This document shows positions 35,201-44,188 of a stretch of DNA of 64,000 nt, in pieces. This DNA is from Dialister succinatiphilus YIT 11850 (lineage in GTDB: Bacteria > Bacillota > Negativicutes > Veillonellales > Dialisteraceae). Made by a program: the position numbers and the translations under genes. The notes under the pieces are model-generated. The model ran no database searches. It saw nothing but the letters and a program-made list of their open reading frames with translations, and was not told where the DNA came from. Within the stretch, counting starts at the first letter, position 1. Each line of letters begins with the position of its first letter. The stretch lies in contig NZ_JH591187.1 of the NCBI RefSeq assembly GCF_000242435.1, positions 1,004,291 to 1,068,290 of the forward strand, given 5' to 3'.

Positions 35201-35797
35201 ATCCAGAAGAGCCACCATGTCCTGCACCCTGTCCATATTTTCTGCTGTCTTTTCCAGCTTCCGGAGGCCTTCGTTCTTCCGCATGCGGTACAAGCTGATG
35301 CCCGCCACGTCCTCAAAAATCAGACGCCTCTCATCAGGCCGGGCCGTCAACACCTGGTCCACCCGGTTCTGCCCGATAATGGCCAGGGATCCCCGCCCCA
35401 GACCTGTATTGGCCAGAAGCTCCTGTATATCCTTCAGCCGGCAGCTTCTTTTGTTGATTTTGAAATCACTGTCCCCGCTGCGGAGAAGCCTTCTGGTAAT
35501 GGCCACTTCCGTGGTATCCAGCGGCAGTTCATGAGACGAGTTATCCAGCACCAGCTGTACTTCCGCTCCATTCTTTGCCTGCCTGGTTTCAGAGCCGGAA
35601 AAAATAATGTCCTCTGCCTTCTGTCCCCGAAGGTTCCTCACATTCTGCTCTCCCAGCACCCAGCGCACTGCATCGGATATATTACTCTTTCCGCAGCCGT
35701 TGGGTCCCACGATCACCGTCATGCCGTCAGCAAATTCTATGGTAGTTTTATCTGCAAAAGACTTGAAGCCCTGCAGTGTCAAACGCAGTAATTTCAT
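32261..35797 (-). CDS. smc: Chromosome segregation ATPase SMC
   Basis: Condenses and segregates the chromosome as a dimer, with ScpA and ScpB as usual partners. 1178 residues, normal length. Walker A GPNGCGKSN is near residue 32. A long coiled coil follows, with a hinge at about 520-640 (GPLGDLVQVPEAY ... TLDGQLINAGGSMTGGS). A second coiled coil leads to the signature LMSGGERALTVIALL and Walker B FCFVDEIDAALDD. A TATAAT box lies near 35839-35844. Three copies of the GTTTCC/GGAAAC repeat separate the gene from the ftsH terminator. ScpAB genes are not in the window. Confidence 0.97.
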   Translation of the reverse strand: MKLLRLTLQGFKSFADKTTIEFADGMTVIVGPNGCGKSNISDAVRWVLGEQNVRNLRGQKAEDIIFSGSETRQAKNGAEVQLVLDNSSHELPLDTTEVAITRRLLRSGDSDFKINKRSCRLKDIQELLANTGLGRGSLAIIGQNRVDQVLTARPDERRLIFEDVAGISLYRMRKNEGLRKLEKTAENMDRVQDMVALLDEQLIPLKEGAEKARVYKELMKKKSAVTASMAVLKLTSIGRMLSRYETEYRNLEEEDVKWDTTLSSLAAEREKLEKQALDFQEGLRSLGQQTAEAQQKMEELRGDFRVKEESFHHAEEKKGELAAAEEDQKEAEAELAEEIRSGEEEYQGYVDDCRQWNEKKEKEEEKKKALEEALARSEASYAEKLKVNRQQMSEKMRMEQELSHVEETLQRLEAEREEALSSLEEKKNRLAALEKELSHALKEEKEGAARLSELEEAGKKDSLLLKEEENRRFALMNEKGKQESALSAIRSRKNYLDRAEKEYADFSMAVKNIMARRDLFGTSIHGPLGDLVQVPEAYTTAAEVALGSRISCIVTDTTEAAGRIIRWLKERHLGRATFFPLESMHPSAYGGEEQKAAGEKGICGIASDLITCHDRYRDLLTSLLGRTLIAETLDDARRVAKKYRYRFRIVTLDGQLINAGGSMTGGSMRKKENTFFGRKQEIRRLSREEEEGRKVLETCSQKLEEQGHICDTLAGKVMKEREEWQTLKVSLASLTARREGMEKTLEDQEKATEEEMALKKKRDLELREREERRTHISENLEKLAQIPEMEEDEESEKLKKKLEEKNGEILSIHVSLTKARESLAFGKRMKEDREKALAEQQADRAKLEEEKKENEKLLQVLKEDMERLKEEFRKAESLWQDRQQNQSRMQDDSDRFAMEQKKLEESWRKTQEQSSKVKRDMAERQGRIDNFKAQEEEELRRLSENHMTRQEAEALRLPGSMADMRKEEESLSQKLSALGQVNPNGEEDYQKQLDKRTFYEEQIEDLTKARNGLETVIRDIDQTMTDQFSRAFKEINQEFGRIMQLMFQGGRARLELTDEAHPLEGGVEMYLQLPGKKRQPLSLMSGGERALTVIALLISFMAFRPAPFCFVDEIDAALDDANVERYSRMIADYKKKTQFIVISHRKKTMEFADTLQGVTMAEKGVSSLITVKMKDYVE

Positions 35798-35872
35798 AGT
35801 ATCTCCTTGTGTTCCTTTTCAAAGCTGTATCGCTCCTTATTATACAGGAAATGGGGGAAGTCTGCTTGTGAA

Positions 35873-36048
35873 AGGTTTCCTGTTCAGCTTGAAGCAATGG
35901 TATCCACCCCAACAGGAAACTATTCTCAATAGGTTTCCCCTTCGGTATGAAACAAATGGTATCCATCCCGACAGGAAACTGTTTGCAAGAGTTTTCTATT
36001 CGACTTGAATCAATGGTGTGAATCTCGAAGGGAAACTATTTGCGAACA
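35873..36048. repeat. Three tandem copies of the GTTTCC/GGAAAC repeat family (58-59 bp)
   Basis: Units start at 35873, 35931 and 35990. The first two carry GGTTTCC, CAATGGTATCCA or AAATGGTATCCA in the centre, and ACAGGAAACT. The third is degenerate. The central GGTATC has the same offset from GTTTCC (24-26 nt) as in the reconstructed integration site of the mobile element. Confidence 0.8.
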
Positions 36049-36055
36049 TCCCATC

Positions 36056-36090
36056 AAAAAACTGCGAAAGGAAGTCCTTTCGCAGTTTTC
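36056..36090 (-). terminator. Terminator of ftsH
   Basis: The stem AAAACTGCGAAAGGA / TCCTTTCGCAGTTTT is followed on the minus strand by TTGATGG. It lies 6 bp after the ftsH stop. Confidence 0.9.
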
Positions 36091-36095
36091 ATCAC

Positions 36096-37997
36096 TTATT
36101 CTCCAAACACCGGAGGCAGGGGGCTGTCGTCAGAAGGTGCAGGCGGAAGCGGGGAGTCGCTGCTGTCTGTGTCATCCTTCTTCGGTTCCTCGCCGGGCGC
36201 GTAGATGGAGTGATACTTGAAGAGGTTTTCTACCTGGGTATGGTTGATGGTTTCTACTTCCATCAGGGCCTTGGCCATGGCATGGAGCACTGGCAGATTG
36301 TCTGTCAGTGCCTGCATGGTGTCATTGTAGGCCTCATCCAGGTACTTGTGCATTTCTTCATCGATAATGGTGGCTACTGTTTCGCCGTAGTTTCTTTCAG
36401 AACCCAGCTGCTTGCCCAGGAAAATCTGCTCCTGGTGTTCACCGAAAATCATGGGTCCCAGGCGGTCGCTCATGCCCCATTCCATAATCATCTTGCGGAG
36501 GATGGAGGTGACCTGCTGCAGGTCTCCGGAAGCGCCGCTGGAGATTTCGTTGAAAATAATCTTTTCAGCGCAGCGTCCGCCTAAAGCTACGCGGATCTGG
36601 GCCAGAAGATGGGATTTGGTAATGAAGGACCGTTCTTCATGGGGCAGCATCATGGTGTAGCCGCCGGCCTGTCCACGGGGGATAATGGTGACTTTATGCA
36701 CCGGATCCGCATCCTTCAGAAGGGTGGCCATAATGGCATGGCCCGATTCATGGTAAGCCGTGAGTTTTCTTTCTTCATCGCTCACCCGGTGGCTCTTTCT
36801 TTCAGGACCGTAGGAAACTTTTTCAGATGCCTCTTCCAGATCTGCCATGGAAATGGTTTTTCTGTTATCCCTGGCTGCCAGAAGGGCTGCTTCATTCAGC
36901 ATATTGGCCAGGTCGGCGCCGGTAAATCCCGGTACTTTCTTGGCAATGGTAGGCAGGTCCACATCCGGTTCCAGCGGTTTGTTTCTTGCATGGACACGGA
37001 GAATGGCGATACGGCCTCTGAGGTCCGGACGGCCTACTACTACGCGGCGGTCAAAACGACCGGGGCGCAGGAGGGCAGGGTCCAGGATATCAGGACGGTT
37101 GGTAGCTGCCAGAGTAATGATGCCTTCATTGGAACCGAAACCGTCCATTTCTACCAGGAGCTGGTTCAATGTCTGTTCCCGTTCATCATGTCCGCCGCCC
37201 AGTCCGCTTCCGCGCTGACGGCCTACGGCATCAATTTCATCGATAAATACAATGCAGGGCGCATTCTTCTTTGCCTGGGCGAAGAGATCACGCACGCGGG
37301 ACGCACCGACACCTACGAACATTTCCACAAAGTCGGAGCCTGAGATGGAGAAGAAGGGTACCTTGGCTTCCCCGGCCACTGCCTTGGCCAGAAGGGTCTT
37401 GCCGGTACCTGGAGGTCCCACCAGCAGGACGCCCTTGGGGATCTTGGCGCCGATGGCAGTGTACCGTCCCGGATTCTTCAGAAAATCCACCACTTCCGAC
37501 AGTTCTTCTTTGGCTTCATCTTCACCGGCCACATCGTTAAAGTTCACGTGCACCTGGCCTTCACCGGTCATTTTAGCTCTTGACTTGCCGAAGCTCATGA
37601 CCCGTCCGCCGCCGCCCTGGGTCTGGTTCATCATCCAGAACCAGACGGCAATGAGGATGATAATGGGAAGCAGATTGGACAGAAGGCTCATCCACCATGC
37701 CGGCTGTTCCGGCGGTTTGGCAGTAATGGCCACATTGCCGTCACTCAGCTTATTGAGAAGCTGGGTATCATTGTCAGGAATGTATGTGGCAAATTCAGTG
37801 CCGTCTTTCATCTTCCCGGTAACTGCGTTATTTGTCATCACCACCGAGGATACATTCTTCTTTTCCACCTGTGAAATAAAGTCACTGTAGGTGATTTCCG
37901 AATGTTTTTCCTGGGGATGAACAAATGTATTGAATATGGACACTGCGATGATGATGAGAAGCACGTAGAGTGCCACATTCTTAATAAATTTATTCAA
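36096..37997 (-). CDS. ftsH: ATP-dependent zinc metalloprotease FtsH
   Basis: Membrane-bound AAA+ protease that degrades misfolded membrane proteins and regulators. About 633 residues. Two N-terminal membrane segments flank a periplasmic loop. The AAA domain has Walker [14 protein letters not shown], Walker [12 protein letters not shown] and the second region of homology [20 protein letters not shown]. The zinc site is HESGH. The TTG at 37997 is taken as start because AGAAGGAGG lies 5 nt before it; an ATG at 38015 would place this ribosome site inside the gene. A promoter lies at 38123-38151. Confidence 0.96.
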   Translation of the reverse strand: MNKFIKNVALYVLLIIIAVSIFNTFVHPQEKHSEITYSDFISQVEKKNVSSVVMTNNAVTGKMKDGTEFATYIPDNDTQLLNKLSDGNVAITAKPPEQPAWWMSLLSNLLPIIILIAVWFWMMNQTQGGGGRVMSFGKSRAKMTGEGQVHVNFNDVAGEDEAKEELSEVVDFLKNPGRYTAIGAKIPKGVLLVGPPGTGKTLLAKAVAGEAKVPFFSISGSDFVEMFVGVGASRVRDLFAQAKKNAPCIVFIDEIDAVGRQRGSGLGGGHDEREQTLNQLLVEMDGFGSNEGIITLAATNRPDILDPALLRPGRFDRRVVVGRPDLRGRIAILRVHARNKPLEPDVDLPTIAKKVPGFTGADLANMLNEAALLAARDNRKTISMADLEEASEKVSYGPERKSHRVSDEERKLTAYHESGHAIMATLLKDADPVHKVTIIPRGQAGGYTMMLPHEERSFITKSHLLAQIRVALGGRCAEKIIFNEISSGASGDLQQVTSILRKMIMEWGMSDRLGPMIFGEHQEQIFLGKQLGSERNYGETVATIIDEEMHKYLDEAYNDTMQALTDNLPVLHAMAKALMEVETINHTQVENLFKYHSIYAPGEEPKKDDTDSSDSPLPPAPSDDSPLPPVFGE

Positions 37998-38122
37998 TAT
38001 ATTCCTCCTTCTCATGATCTGTGCAATAAAAGCCCATTTGACCGGTTGGGGAAGCGCGATTCAATCGGTGCTTTCCACCATCCACCCCGCTGACTAAATT
38101 GAGACTTTTCAATCAGTAATTA

Positions 38123-38151
38123 ATTTTACCATTTTTTAGAAATTTAAGCAA
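38123..38151 (-). promoter_or_regulatory. Promoter of ftsH
   Basis: Minus strand TTGCTT, 17-bp spacer, TAAAAT, about 125 bp upstream of the TTG start. The remaining 340-bp gap to hpt has no gene, only small GCAGG-type inverted repeats near 38190-38225. Confidence 0.55.
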
Positions 38152-38337
38152 CAGGATTGTTTGAAATCCTATGCCCGCTTCAGTCACCCTGCATCACGCA
38201 GGAACAGCTTCCTGCCTGCAGGAATGTAAAAGGTTGAAAAATAGTGATTAGCGGCAAAGTAAGCCCTTCACGCCCAAAGGGAAAGCCCTCTTCGAACTGT
38301 CCGAGCCCGGATGCTCCGGAAAGGAGCGTCCAAATAT

Positions 38338-38898
38338 TTACGCTTTGGTATACACCCGGCTGTCCAGGACGCATACGTCCGGCAGATTTCTGTATTTTTC
38401 CGCATAGTCGCAGCCATAGCCTACGATGAATTCATCAGGAATATCAAAGCCCACGTATTTTACGTCCACTTCTTTTTCCCGTCTTTCCTTCTTGTTAAGA
38501 CAGATGGCCAGTTCCACAGAAGCAGCGCCCCTCTGTTTGAGAAGGGGTACCAGGGCGCTCATGGTAATGCCTGTATCGATGATATCTTCCACCACGATGA
38601 CATTCTTGCCTCGGATATCCCGGTCCAGATCCTTTTTAATATTCACATGGCCGGAAGAAACGGTGCTGTTGCCGTAGCTGGATACGCACATGGTGTCCAG
38701 TGTGACAGGAAGGTCAATGGACCGCATCAGGTCACAGAGGAAAGGCATGGCACCTTTCAGAATGCCAACCAGCACCACATCTTTTCCTTCATAGTCTTTC
38801 GTAATCTGACGGCCCAGTTCTTCCACTCGTTTTTCAATCTGTTCTTTCGTAATGAGTACGGTCTTAATATCTTTTCCCAGGTTTTTCATGTTGTTCAT
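38338..38898 (-). CDS. hpt: Hypoxanthine phosphoribosyltransferase
   Basis: Salvages hypoxanthine and guanine to IMP and GMP using PRPP. 186 residues. VLVGILKGAMPF and the PRPP loop VIVVEDIIDTGITM are visible, and the C-terminal KYVGFDIPDEFIVGYG block matches the family. AAGGAG lies 5 nt before the ATG. The start overlaps the tilS stop by 4 bp, the common tilS-hpt-ftsH arrangement. Confidence 0.96.
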   Translation of the reverse strand: MNNMKNLGKDIKTVLITKEQIEKRVEELGRQITKDYEGKDVVLVGILKGAMPFLCDLMRSIDLPVTLDTMCVSSYGNSTVSSGHVNIKKDLDRDIRGKNVIVVEDIIDTGITMSALVPLLKQRGAASVELAICLNKKERREKEVDVKYVGFDIPDEFIVGYGCDYAEKYRNLPDVCVLDSRVYTKA

Positions 38899-40340
38899 TC
38901 ATTCTCCTTATCCCTTAAGGTGAGTGTCAGAAGGAGAAAAGACTTCGTACCTTCCGTCACCCGGCCCTGTCTGCTTCCCCGAAGAAAGCAGGTCCAGTAA
39001 ATATGATGTTCATCGGCCACTACCGGCCATTCTCTGCGAAGCACCGAAGGGATTCCTTTTTCCTGAAGGATTTGAAATACCCTCTTCCTTCCCTTCATGC
39101 CCAGAGGCTCCATGGAGTCATCCTTTTCCGCCTTTCGAAGGACCAGCGGTCCTACACTGCCGGCATCAAGAAGATACTGGTTTCTCCCTGTAACCACCGG
39201 ATGGGAAAGGACTTTCCCAGTCAGTACCCAGGGAGGAGCGGTCAGAAGAACTTCATGGTTATTTGTTATTATACCAGTTTCCCCGTGAAGGGGCTTTTCT
39301 TTTTCTCTACAAAATTCATAAAAAAGATGGAGCAGGTCTTCTGCAGGCATAGTATCTTTCCGGGAGCTGCCGGGGAAAAAACAGAGAAACTGCCCTGCCC
39401 TTTCCATCATGGCACCGGAGGAAGAGGTTTTCCTGCCTTCCCTTCCTTCCAGAGCCAGCTTACGCATCCGCTCCACCCCTTCTGCATCCGGCGTATGATG
39501 GGAGACTCTCATCACCGCCCGCCGGATGAGGCGGCGCTGCATCGCAGGATGGAGCGCCTGCAAGCGATGGAAGGGATAGGCCAGAAGACGGCCCCGCTGC
39601 CGGAAGAAGGCTGCTTCCTTCGCCTCTTCTCCCTCCATGAAATCCTCTTCGTCCCTCAAAAGGGAAGCCATATGGGTAAGGCCTGTGACCAGGGACGGAT
39701 TGTACTCCCTGAGACGGGGCAGGAGGGTGAGACGGATCTTATTCCGAGTGGCATCGGGAATATCATTGGTTTCATCATGACAGGGATTCACTGGATAATC
39801 AGAAAGGAAACGGCCGATATCCTCTCTTGTAACGCAGAGGAAGGGGCGGACAAATCCATCCCGCTTCGGCTGTATGCCGGTCAGTCCCTTCAGGCCGCTG
39901 CCCCGGAGGAAATGGAAAAGAATGGTTTCCGCCTGGTCATCTTCATGATGGGCCAGGGCGATTTTCCGGTACCCGCCGGCCTTTGCCGCCTCCTCCAGCG
40001 CTTCATACCGAAGAATGCGGGCCACGGTTTCCACTGAGCCTTTCTCTTCCTTTCTTGCCTCCGGCACATCTACATCTTTTCTATAGAAAGGAATATGGAA
40101 ACGGCGGCACACCGATGCCACATAGGCCGTTTCCTCTTCCGCCGCTTTCCGCAGATGATGGTTCACGCAGCAGCAGCCCAGACGGATTCCCTCTCTTTCC
40201 TCTATATCCTTCAGAAAAAGAAGGAGTCCCAGCGAATCAGGGCCGCCGGAAACGGCAGCGAGGATTCCATCTCCCTTTTCCCACAAATGATTTTCATGGG
40301 CAAAGGCAAGCACCCTTTTAAGAAAGTCCTCTTTCTTCAT
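38895..40340 (-). CDS. tilS: tRNA(Ile)-lysidine synthase
   Basis: Modifies C34 of the AUA-reading tRNA-Ile to lysidine. 481 residues. The N-terminal PP-loop AVSGGPDSLGLL is clear, followed by ALAHHEDDQAETILFHFLRGSG. A C-terminal substrate-binding region ends near WVLTGKVLSHP. Both ends overlap neighbours by 4 bp (ppx-like gene upstream, hpt downstream), so the three genes form one operon. Confidence 0.95.
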   Translation of the reverse strand: MKKEDFLKRVLAFAHENHLWEKGDGILAAVSGGPDSLGLLLFLKDIEEREGIRLGCCCVNHHLRKAAEEETAYVASVCRRFHIPFYRKDVDVPEARKEEKGSVETVARILRYEALEEAAKAGGYRKIALAHHEDDQAETILFHFLRGSGLKGLTGIQPKRDGFVRPFLCVTREDIGRFLSDYPVNPCHDETNDIPDATRNKIRLTLLPRLREYNPSLVTGLTHMASLLRDEEDFMEGEEAKEAAFFRQRGRLLAYPFHRLQALHPAMQRRLIRRAVMRVSHHTPDAEGVERMRKLALEGREGRKTSSSGAMMERAGQFLCFFPGSSRKDTMPAEDLLHLFYEFCREKEKPLHGETGIITNNHEVLLTAPPWVLTGKVLSHPVVTGRNQYLLDAGSVGPLVLRKAEKDDSMEPLGMKGRKRVFQILQEKGIPSVLRREWPVVADEHHIYWTCFLRGSRQGRVTEGTKSFLLLTLTLRDKENE

Positions 40341-41248
40341 TCGTTATTGGGCCTTAACACGTCCGCATCCAGAAGTCCCTCAGAAAGGTCCCTGTCGCTC
40401 ACCATGATTTCCGGCAGGGCAAAGTATTCCATGAGACTGTCAAGAATGGCCACACCGGCCACGATGATGTCCGCTCTTTCCGGCATGAGTCCTGTCAAAT
40501 GGCATTTGTCATCATAGGACATGGAAGAAAGCTTCTTCAGCATGGCATTTACATCTTCCTGATGGATGATGAAATCCTGCACTTTGGAGGAATCATAGAC
40601 CTCCAGCTCCTGGAGCATGGACGCCATGGACGTCACCGTGCCTCCCACGCCGATCCACCGTTTCACATTCTTCACACTGTCCATCAGTTCTGTGTGGCGG
40701 AAAAGGTCGAAGCAGTGCTTCTTCAGCTCCGCCAGTCCCCGGGGCGTGGTGGTATCGAACTGCTTGGAACAGCGTACACAGCCCAGCTTGAAGCTGTGAC
40801 GCATGCCGATATCCGTGCCGAAACCCATGCAGATTTCCGTAGAACCGCCGCCGATATCCACTACCGACGTCACCACGCTGGACGTACCGGCTGCGCCGAT
40901 ATAGCTGTAATAGGCCTCTTCCTTTCCCGAAAGGATCCGTACCGGAATGCCGGCAACCGCAGTCACCTCATCGGAAAATTCACCGCCGTTAGCCGCATCC
41001 CTCATGATAGAAGTGCCGTAGGCAAAGATTTCAGAAGCCCCTGCCAGGCGGGCGGCCGCCGTAAATTCTTCGATAGCCTTCAGCGTCCTTTCCCGGGGTC
41101 CCTTCCCGATGAAAGCCTTGTCCGTCATGCCTTCCCCGAGCCTGGTACTGCGAAGGTCCTTCTTCAGGATCTTCCACTCTCCCTTTTCATCCTTTTCTGC
41201 AATCAAAAGACGGACTGAATTTGTCCCGATATCAATAATCGCACGCAT
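40337..41248 (-). CDS. Exopolyphosphatase-like protein, short Ppx/GppA type
   Basis: About 303 residues, the short form with only the two ASKHA lobes. IIDIGTNSVRLLIAE (phosphate 1), SGKEEAYYSYIGA with the catalytic Glu, VVDIGGGSTEICMG (phosphate 2) and WIGVGGTVTSMA are all intact. The ATG at 41248 is preferred because GGGGG lies 5 nt before it; upstream in-frame TTG (41260) and ATG (41251) are too close. It is the third Ppx/GppA paralog in the window and leads the tilS-hpt operon. Confidence 0.87.
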   Translation of the reverse strand: MRAIIDIGTNSVRLLIAEKDEKGEWKILKKDLRSTRLGEGMTDKAFIGKGPRERTLKAIEEFTAAARLAGASEIFAYGTSIMRDAANGGEFSDEVTAVAGIPVRILSGKEEAYYSYIGAAGTSSVVTSVVDIGGGSTEICMGFGTDIGMRHSFKLGCVRCSKQFDTTTPRGLAELKKHCFDLFRHTELMDSVKNVKRWIGVGGTVTSMASMLQELEVYDSSKVQDFIIHQEDVNAMLKKLSSMSYDDKCHLTGLMPERADIIVAGVAILDSLMEYFALPEIMVSDRDLSEGLLDADVLRPNNE

Positions 41249-41326
41249 CATATCCCCCAAATAAGGTTAAACAATGAGCCAACTGCTTAAAATAATAAGG
41301 GAGCATGGAATGCTCCCTTATTTCTC

Positions 41327-41890
41327 TCAGTCAGAACGCCTTGCGCCCCTTCCGCCTCTCTTGGATTCCACATTTCTCTTGAGATCGAGAAGCCTTTCAT
41401 CGCTGTCTTTCAGGAAACGGCTGAGCTTATCCTCAAAAGAAGCCGGTGCTTCCCTGCGGGCCGTACGGAAACCGCCGGAAAACGGACGGCTGTACTGGGT
41501 CCTTTCAGAATGGAAGGATTCCTCTCCCTCTTCCTGACGACGTTCAAAGGAGCGATGGCCTTCGCGGCTGCGGAACTCATTTTTTTCATGGAAATCACGG
41601 TGTCCCTGATGGTCATGGTGGAAACGATCCTGCTTCTTTTCCCCTTTTTCAGAAGCTGGCTGGGCCTGTTTGATGGATAAAGCGATTTTGCCTCTTTCAT
41701 CAATGGTAATGACCTTGACCTTCACCTTGTCTTTGACCTTGAGATAATCATTCACATCACTTACATATTCATTAGCCACTTCAGAAATGTGAATCAGACC
41801 CACCTTTTTATCCGGCAGTTCTACAAATGCGCCAAACTTTGCGATACCGGTTATGGTACCTTCTACGATATTGCCGACTTCTAAAGCCAT
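41327..41890 (-). CDS. S1 RNA-binding domain protein (YabR-like)
   Basis: About 187 residues. A single S1 domain covers residues 1-75 (VGNIVEGTITGIAKFGAFVEL, split over two strands, then GLIHISEVA and IDERGKIALSIKQ). The rest is a disordered tail rich in His, Arg, Glu and Phe. S1 proteins of this type lie near tilS and hpt in many Firmicutes and are thought to bind RNA or ribosomes. The start MALEVG is chosen by family alignment, although the GGGAGG site lies 15 nt upstream; an ATG at 41908 directly after GGGAGG is an alternative. Confidence 0.82.
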   Translation of the reverse strand: MALEVGNIVEGTITGIAKFGAFVELPDKKVGLIHISEVANEYVSDVNDYLKVKDKVKVKVITIDERGKIALSIKQAQPASEKGEKKQDRFHHDHQGHRDFHEKNEFRSREGHRSFERRQEEGEESFHSERTQYSRPFSGGFRTARREAPASFEDKLSRFLKDSDERLLDLKRNVESKRGGRGARRSD

Positions 41891-42007
41891 GAGAAAAAAA
41901 TACATCCTCCCTAAAAACCTAAATGGAAATATTAATTTGATTATACGAGATTTCCCGGGGAATAGCAATAGGAATTATAAAGGAAAAAGCCCCCTCTGCT
42001 CATATAA

Positions 42008-42155
42008 AAAGCACTGATTCATTCCGTATCTGCTTTCATCAGAAATGGTATGCTGCAGGTCATGGAAATTCTTAAACAGCCTGCTGTTTTCCTTTTCCTT
42101 CCCTGCATCGCATAAAAACAGAAATCAAAGCAGATACGCATGAAATCAGTGCTTT
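42008..42155. repeat. MITE-like element with AAAGCACTGATT termini
   Basis: A 148-bp imperfect palindrome with arms of about 33 bp (AAAGCACTGATT, CAT, GTATCTGCTTT). It has no coding capacity. It aligns over its whole length with 63264-63431 read in the opposite direction, including inner GCATAAAAA and CATGGA/CTTAAA segments. It lies between the S1-protein gene and the first nitroreductase gene. Confidence 0.75.
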
Positions 42156-42195
42156 CGGTATCTCACAGAAATCGAAAGCAGAAAGAGGCTTCCTT

Positions 42196-42711
42196 TTACC
42201 TTTCAATCACCGTAAAATGACGATCCTCTTTCCTCTTCTTCCCATCCAACGGCGAATGGCCCACAGCCACTGCCAGAATAGGAGACACCCCTTCAGGCAG
42301 ATGAAGCATTTTGAGATAATCTGCATCCTTTCCCAGAAGACGGATGAAGCCGAAAAGAATGATGGACGACAGCCCCAGGTCACTGGCCTTCAGATGGATA
42401 TGCTCTGCGATAATGCCGGCATCAAAGCCCTCCAGCGTTTCCATCACATCCTTCGTGCGGCAGATGAGGATGAGAAGGGGCGCTTCGTAAATCATGTGGG
42501 GCTTTCCCACCCTTTCTCCCCCTTCGGTGCTGATCCGCTTCAGTACCTCCGGATCCCTTACCACTACCAGGGCATAGCCCTTATCATTATGATGGCCTAC
42601 GGAAGATTCCTCGGCTGCATGAATCAGCGCATGGATTTCCTTTTCGGAAACGGCCTCGCCGGTATAGGAACGAGCCGACTTTCTAAGCGATAAAACTGTA
42701 TCAAACTCCAT
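42196..42711 (-). CDS. Nitroreductase family protein
   Basis: 171 residues, a short FMN-binding nitroreductase fold. The N-terminal LRKSARSYTGEAVSEKEI (RKS-R phosphate contact) and GIIAEHIHLKASDLGLSS are typical. Substrate is unknown. It probably works with NAD(P)H. It follows a second nitroreductase of the same type with a 12-bp gap; the two align along their full length and look like a tandem duplication. Confidence 0.83.
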   Translation of the reverse strand: MEFDTVLSLRKSARSYTGEAVSEKEIHALIHAAEESSVGHHNDKGYALVVVRDPEVLKRISTEGGERVGKPHMIYEAPLLILICRTKDVMETLEGFDAGIIAEHIHLKASDLGLSSIILFGFIRLLGKDADYLKMLHLPEGVSPILAVAVGHSPLDGKKRKEDRHFTVIER

Positions 42712-42723
42712 AATAAGACTCCT

Positions 42724-43260
42724 TCATTCTTTCCCGTCAATACGGAAGGTGGGAATCCTTGCCACAAACCGCCGCTCCCGCTGAACCATGGGCGTATGCC
42801 CCACAGCCACCGCCATGGCCGGCTTCAGCCCCTCCGGCAGGTGCAGGGCCTGGAAATATTTTCCGTATCCCTCTTCCCGGTTCAGCGTGCGGATAAAGCT
42901 GTAAATACAGATGGACCCAAGCCCCAGGTCCACCGCTTTCAGATGCATGTTTTCCGCCATAATCCCGGCATTGAGCTTGATAGAATCTTCCCGTGCCTCC
43001 GGGGTGTTCATGATCAGCAGCAGAAGCGGCGCCCCGTAAATAGGATCCCCTCTCCCCGACAGCGCCTGATTCTCCTCAGCCAGAAGCCTTAGCACCTTCT
43101 TGTCCGTAATGGCGGCAATAGCATAATTTTTGAAATCAAAATGCCCCACCGGCACCTCTTCCCCTGCCTTCACAATCTTCTGGATATCCTCCTCAGACAC
43201 CGGCTCTTCCGTGTACCGGCGCACCGAGCACCTCACTGAAAGCACATGATCGAATTCCAT
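42724..43260 (-). CDS. Nitroreductase family protein
   Basis: 178 residues. VRCSVRRYTEEPVSEEDI at the N-terminus and GIMAENMHLKAVDLGLGSI in the centre parallel the downstream paralog. The FMN-binding fold is clear but the electron acceptor is not. The gene starts an operon of two and has a two-copy GTTTCC/GGAAAC repeat array upstream of its start. Confidence 0.83.
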   Translation of the reverse strand: MEFDHVLSVRCSVRRYTEEPVSEEDIQKIVKAGEEVPVGHFDFKNYAIAAITDKKVLRLLAEENQALSGRGDPIYGAPLLLLIMNTPEAREDSIKLNAGIMAENMHLKAVDLGLGSICIYSFIRTLNREEGYGKYFQALHLPEGLKPAMAVAVGHTPMVQRERRFVARIPTFRIDGKE

Positions 43261-43304
43261 GGTTAGTCTCCTTTCCTTGTTTTGGCAGAATCATAATGTT
43301 GAAA

Positions 43305-43405
43305 AGTTTCCCATCCGACATAGCACCACTGCCTCCCATCGCGGCAGGGAAACTTTCGCATTCAGTTTCCCATCCGCCATGGCACTGCTGCCTTCCATCG
43401 CAGCA
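43305..43405. repeat. Two tandem copies of the GTTTCC/GGAAAC repeat family
   Basis: AGTTTCCCATCCG starts at 43305 and 43364 (59-bp period). Each is followed by GGCACTGCTGCC- or AGCACCACTGCC-type sequence and CAGGGAAACT. In the first copy GTTTCCC and GGGAAAC are 34 bp apart, exactly as in the reconstructed mobile-element target. Confidence 0.8.
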
Positions 43406-43411
43406 GGGAAC

Positions 43412-44161
43412 TTATCGATTCAAAAGATTCGAAAGCAGAGCTCCTGCCATTTCATAATCATCGATGGCCACGCACCAGGGACTGTCCTTTCCCTTCTCAT
43501 ACACACAGAGAGGGCCCTGGCCCGTTTCCACACGGTCCACATCAGAAAGCTCAGTCTCCATCCTCTCCTTCCGGCTTCTAAAGCCTATTCGCTCTGAAGT
43601 CAGCCAGAAAGCTCCCTTGTCTCCTTCCTCAAAGAGACTCTTATCCTCCTTATTTTCCCACTGGCCCACCTTGAAAGAATGGCCCCGGGAAATCAGGACA
43701 GGACCGATGACAGGCTTCTTCGGCTTCATGAGCCGGCCGGCAGCAGTAAAATGCAGTTCCTCCCCTTCCCGGTACTTCACATTGGCATATTCCCTGCTCA
43801 CCGTGGGCATAAGCCCCTCCTCCTGGATTTTATAGAGGGCATTGCACCTTTTGGCAATGGTGGTGTACTTGTACTTTGCCTCTTCCTTCATCATGTAGCA
43901 GAGCTTCAGCAGATCGGAAAACATGCCGTATTCGTCATCATTCATGTAGCCGTCATGGTAAAGCTTCTCAAAAGCCTTGTCACAGGCCAGCGCCTGGGCC
44001 CGGGCCAGCTGTTTGTTGCCCAGGTCCTTTTCCTTCGCATAGGCGATGAAACTTTCCAGCCGATCTGCGTCCAGCTCATCATTGACTGCCGCCTCCGCCA
44101 TACGGCTGGCATACTCTTCTATATACTGATCTTTTCCTCCGCCAAACAGATTAAAAAACAA
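43412..44161 (-). CDS. Unknown protein with helical N-terminus and PH/GRAM-like C-terminus
   Basis: About 249 residues, not recognised as a named family. The first 110 residues are helical and charged. The last 90 (GPVLISRGHSFKVG ... GAFWLTSERIGFRS ... ELSDVDRVE) resemble bacterial PH or GRAM-like domains, where a (L/W)LTxxR(L/I)xF strand pattern is typical. No signal peptide; probably cytoplasmic and perhaps membrane-associated. The TTG at 44161 is chosen because GGAGGTGG lies 5-7 nt before it; a TTG at 44176 would precede that site. It follows the exported-protein gene at 44189 with a 27-bp gap. Confidence 0.6.
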   Translation of the reverse strand: MFFNLFGGGKDQYIEEYASRMAEAAVNDELDADRLESFIAYAKEKDLGNKQLARAQALACDKAFEKLYHDGYMNDDEYGMFSDLLKLCYMMKEEAKYKYTTIAKRCNALYKIQEEGLMPTVSREYANVKYREGEELHFTAAGRLMKPKKPVIGPVLISRGHSFKVGQWENKEDKSLFEEGDKGAFWLTSERIGFRSRKERMETELSDVDRVETGQGPLCVYEKGKDSPWCVAIDDYEMAGALLSNLLNR

Positions 44162-44188
44162 GGATACCACCTCCAAAGCCGGTATGAA

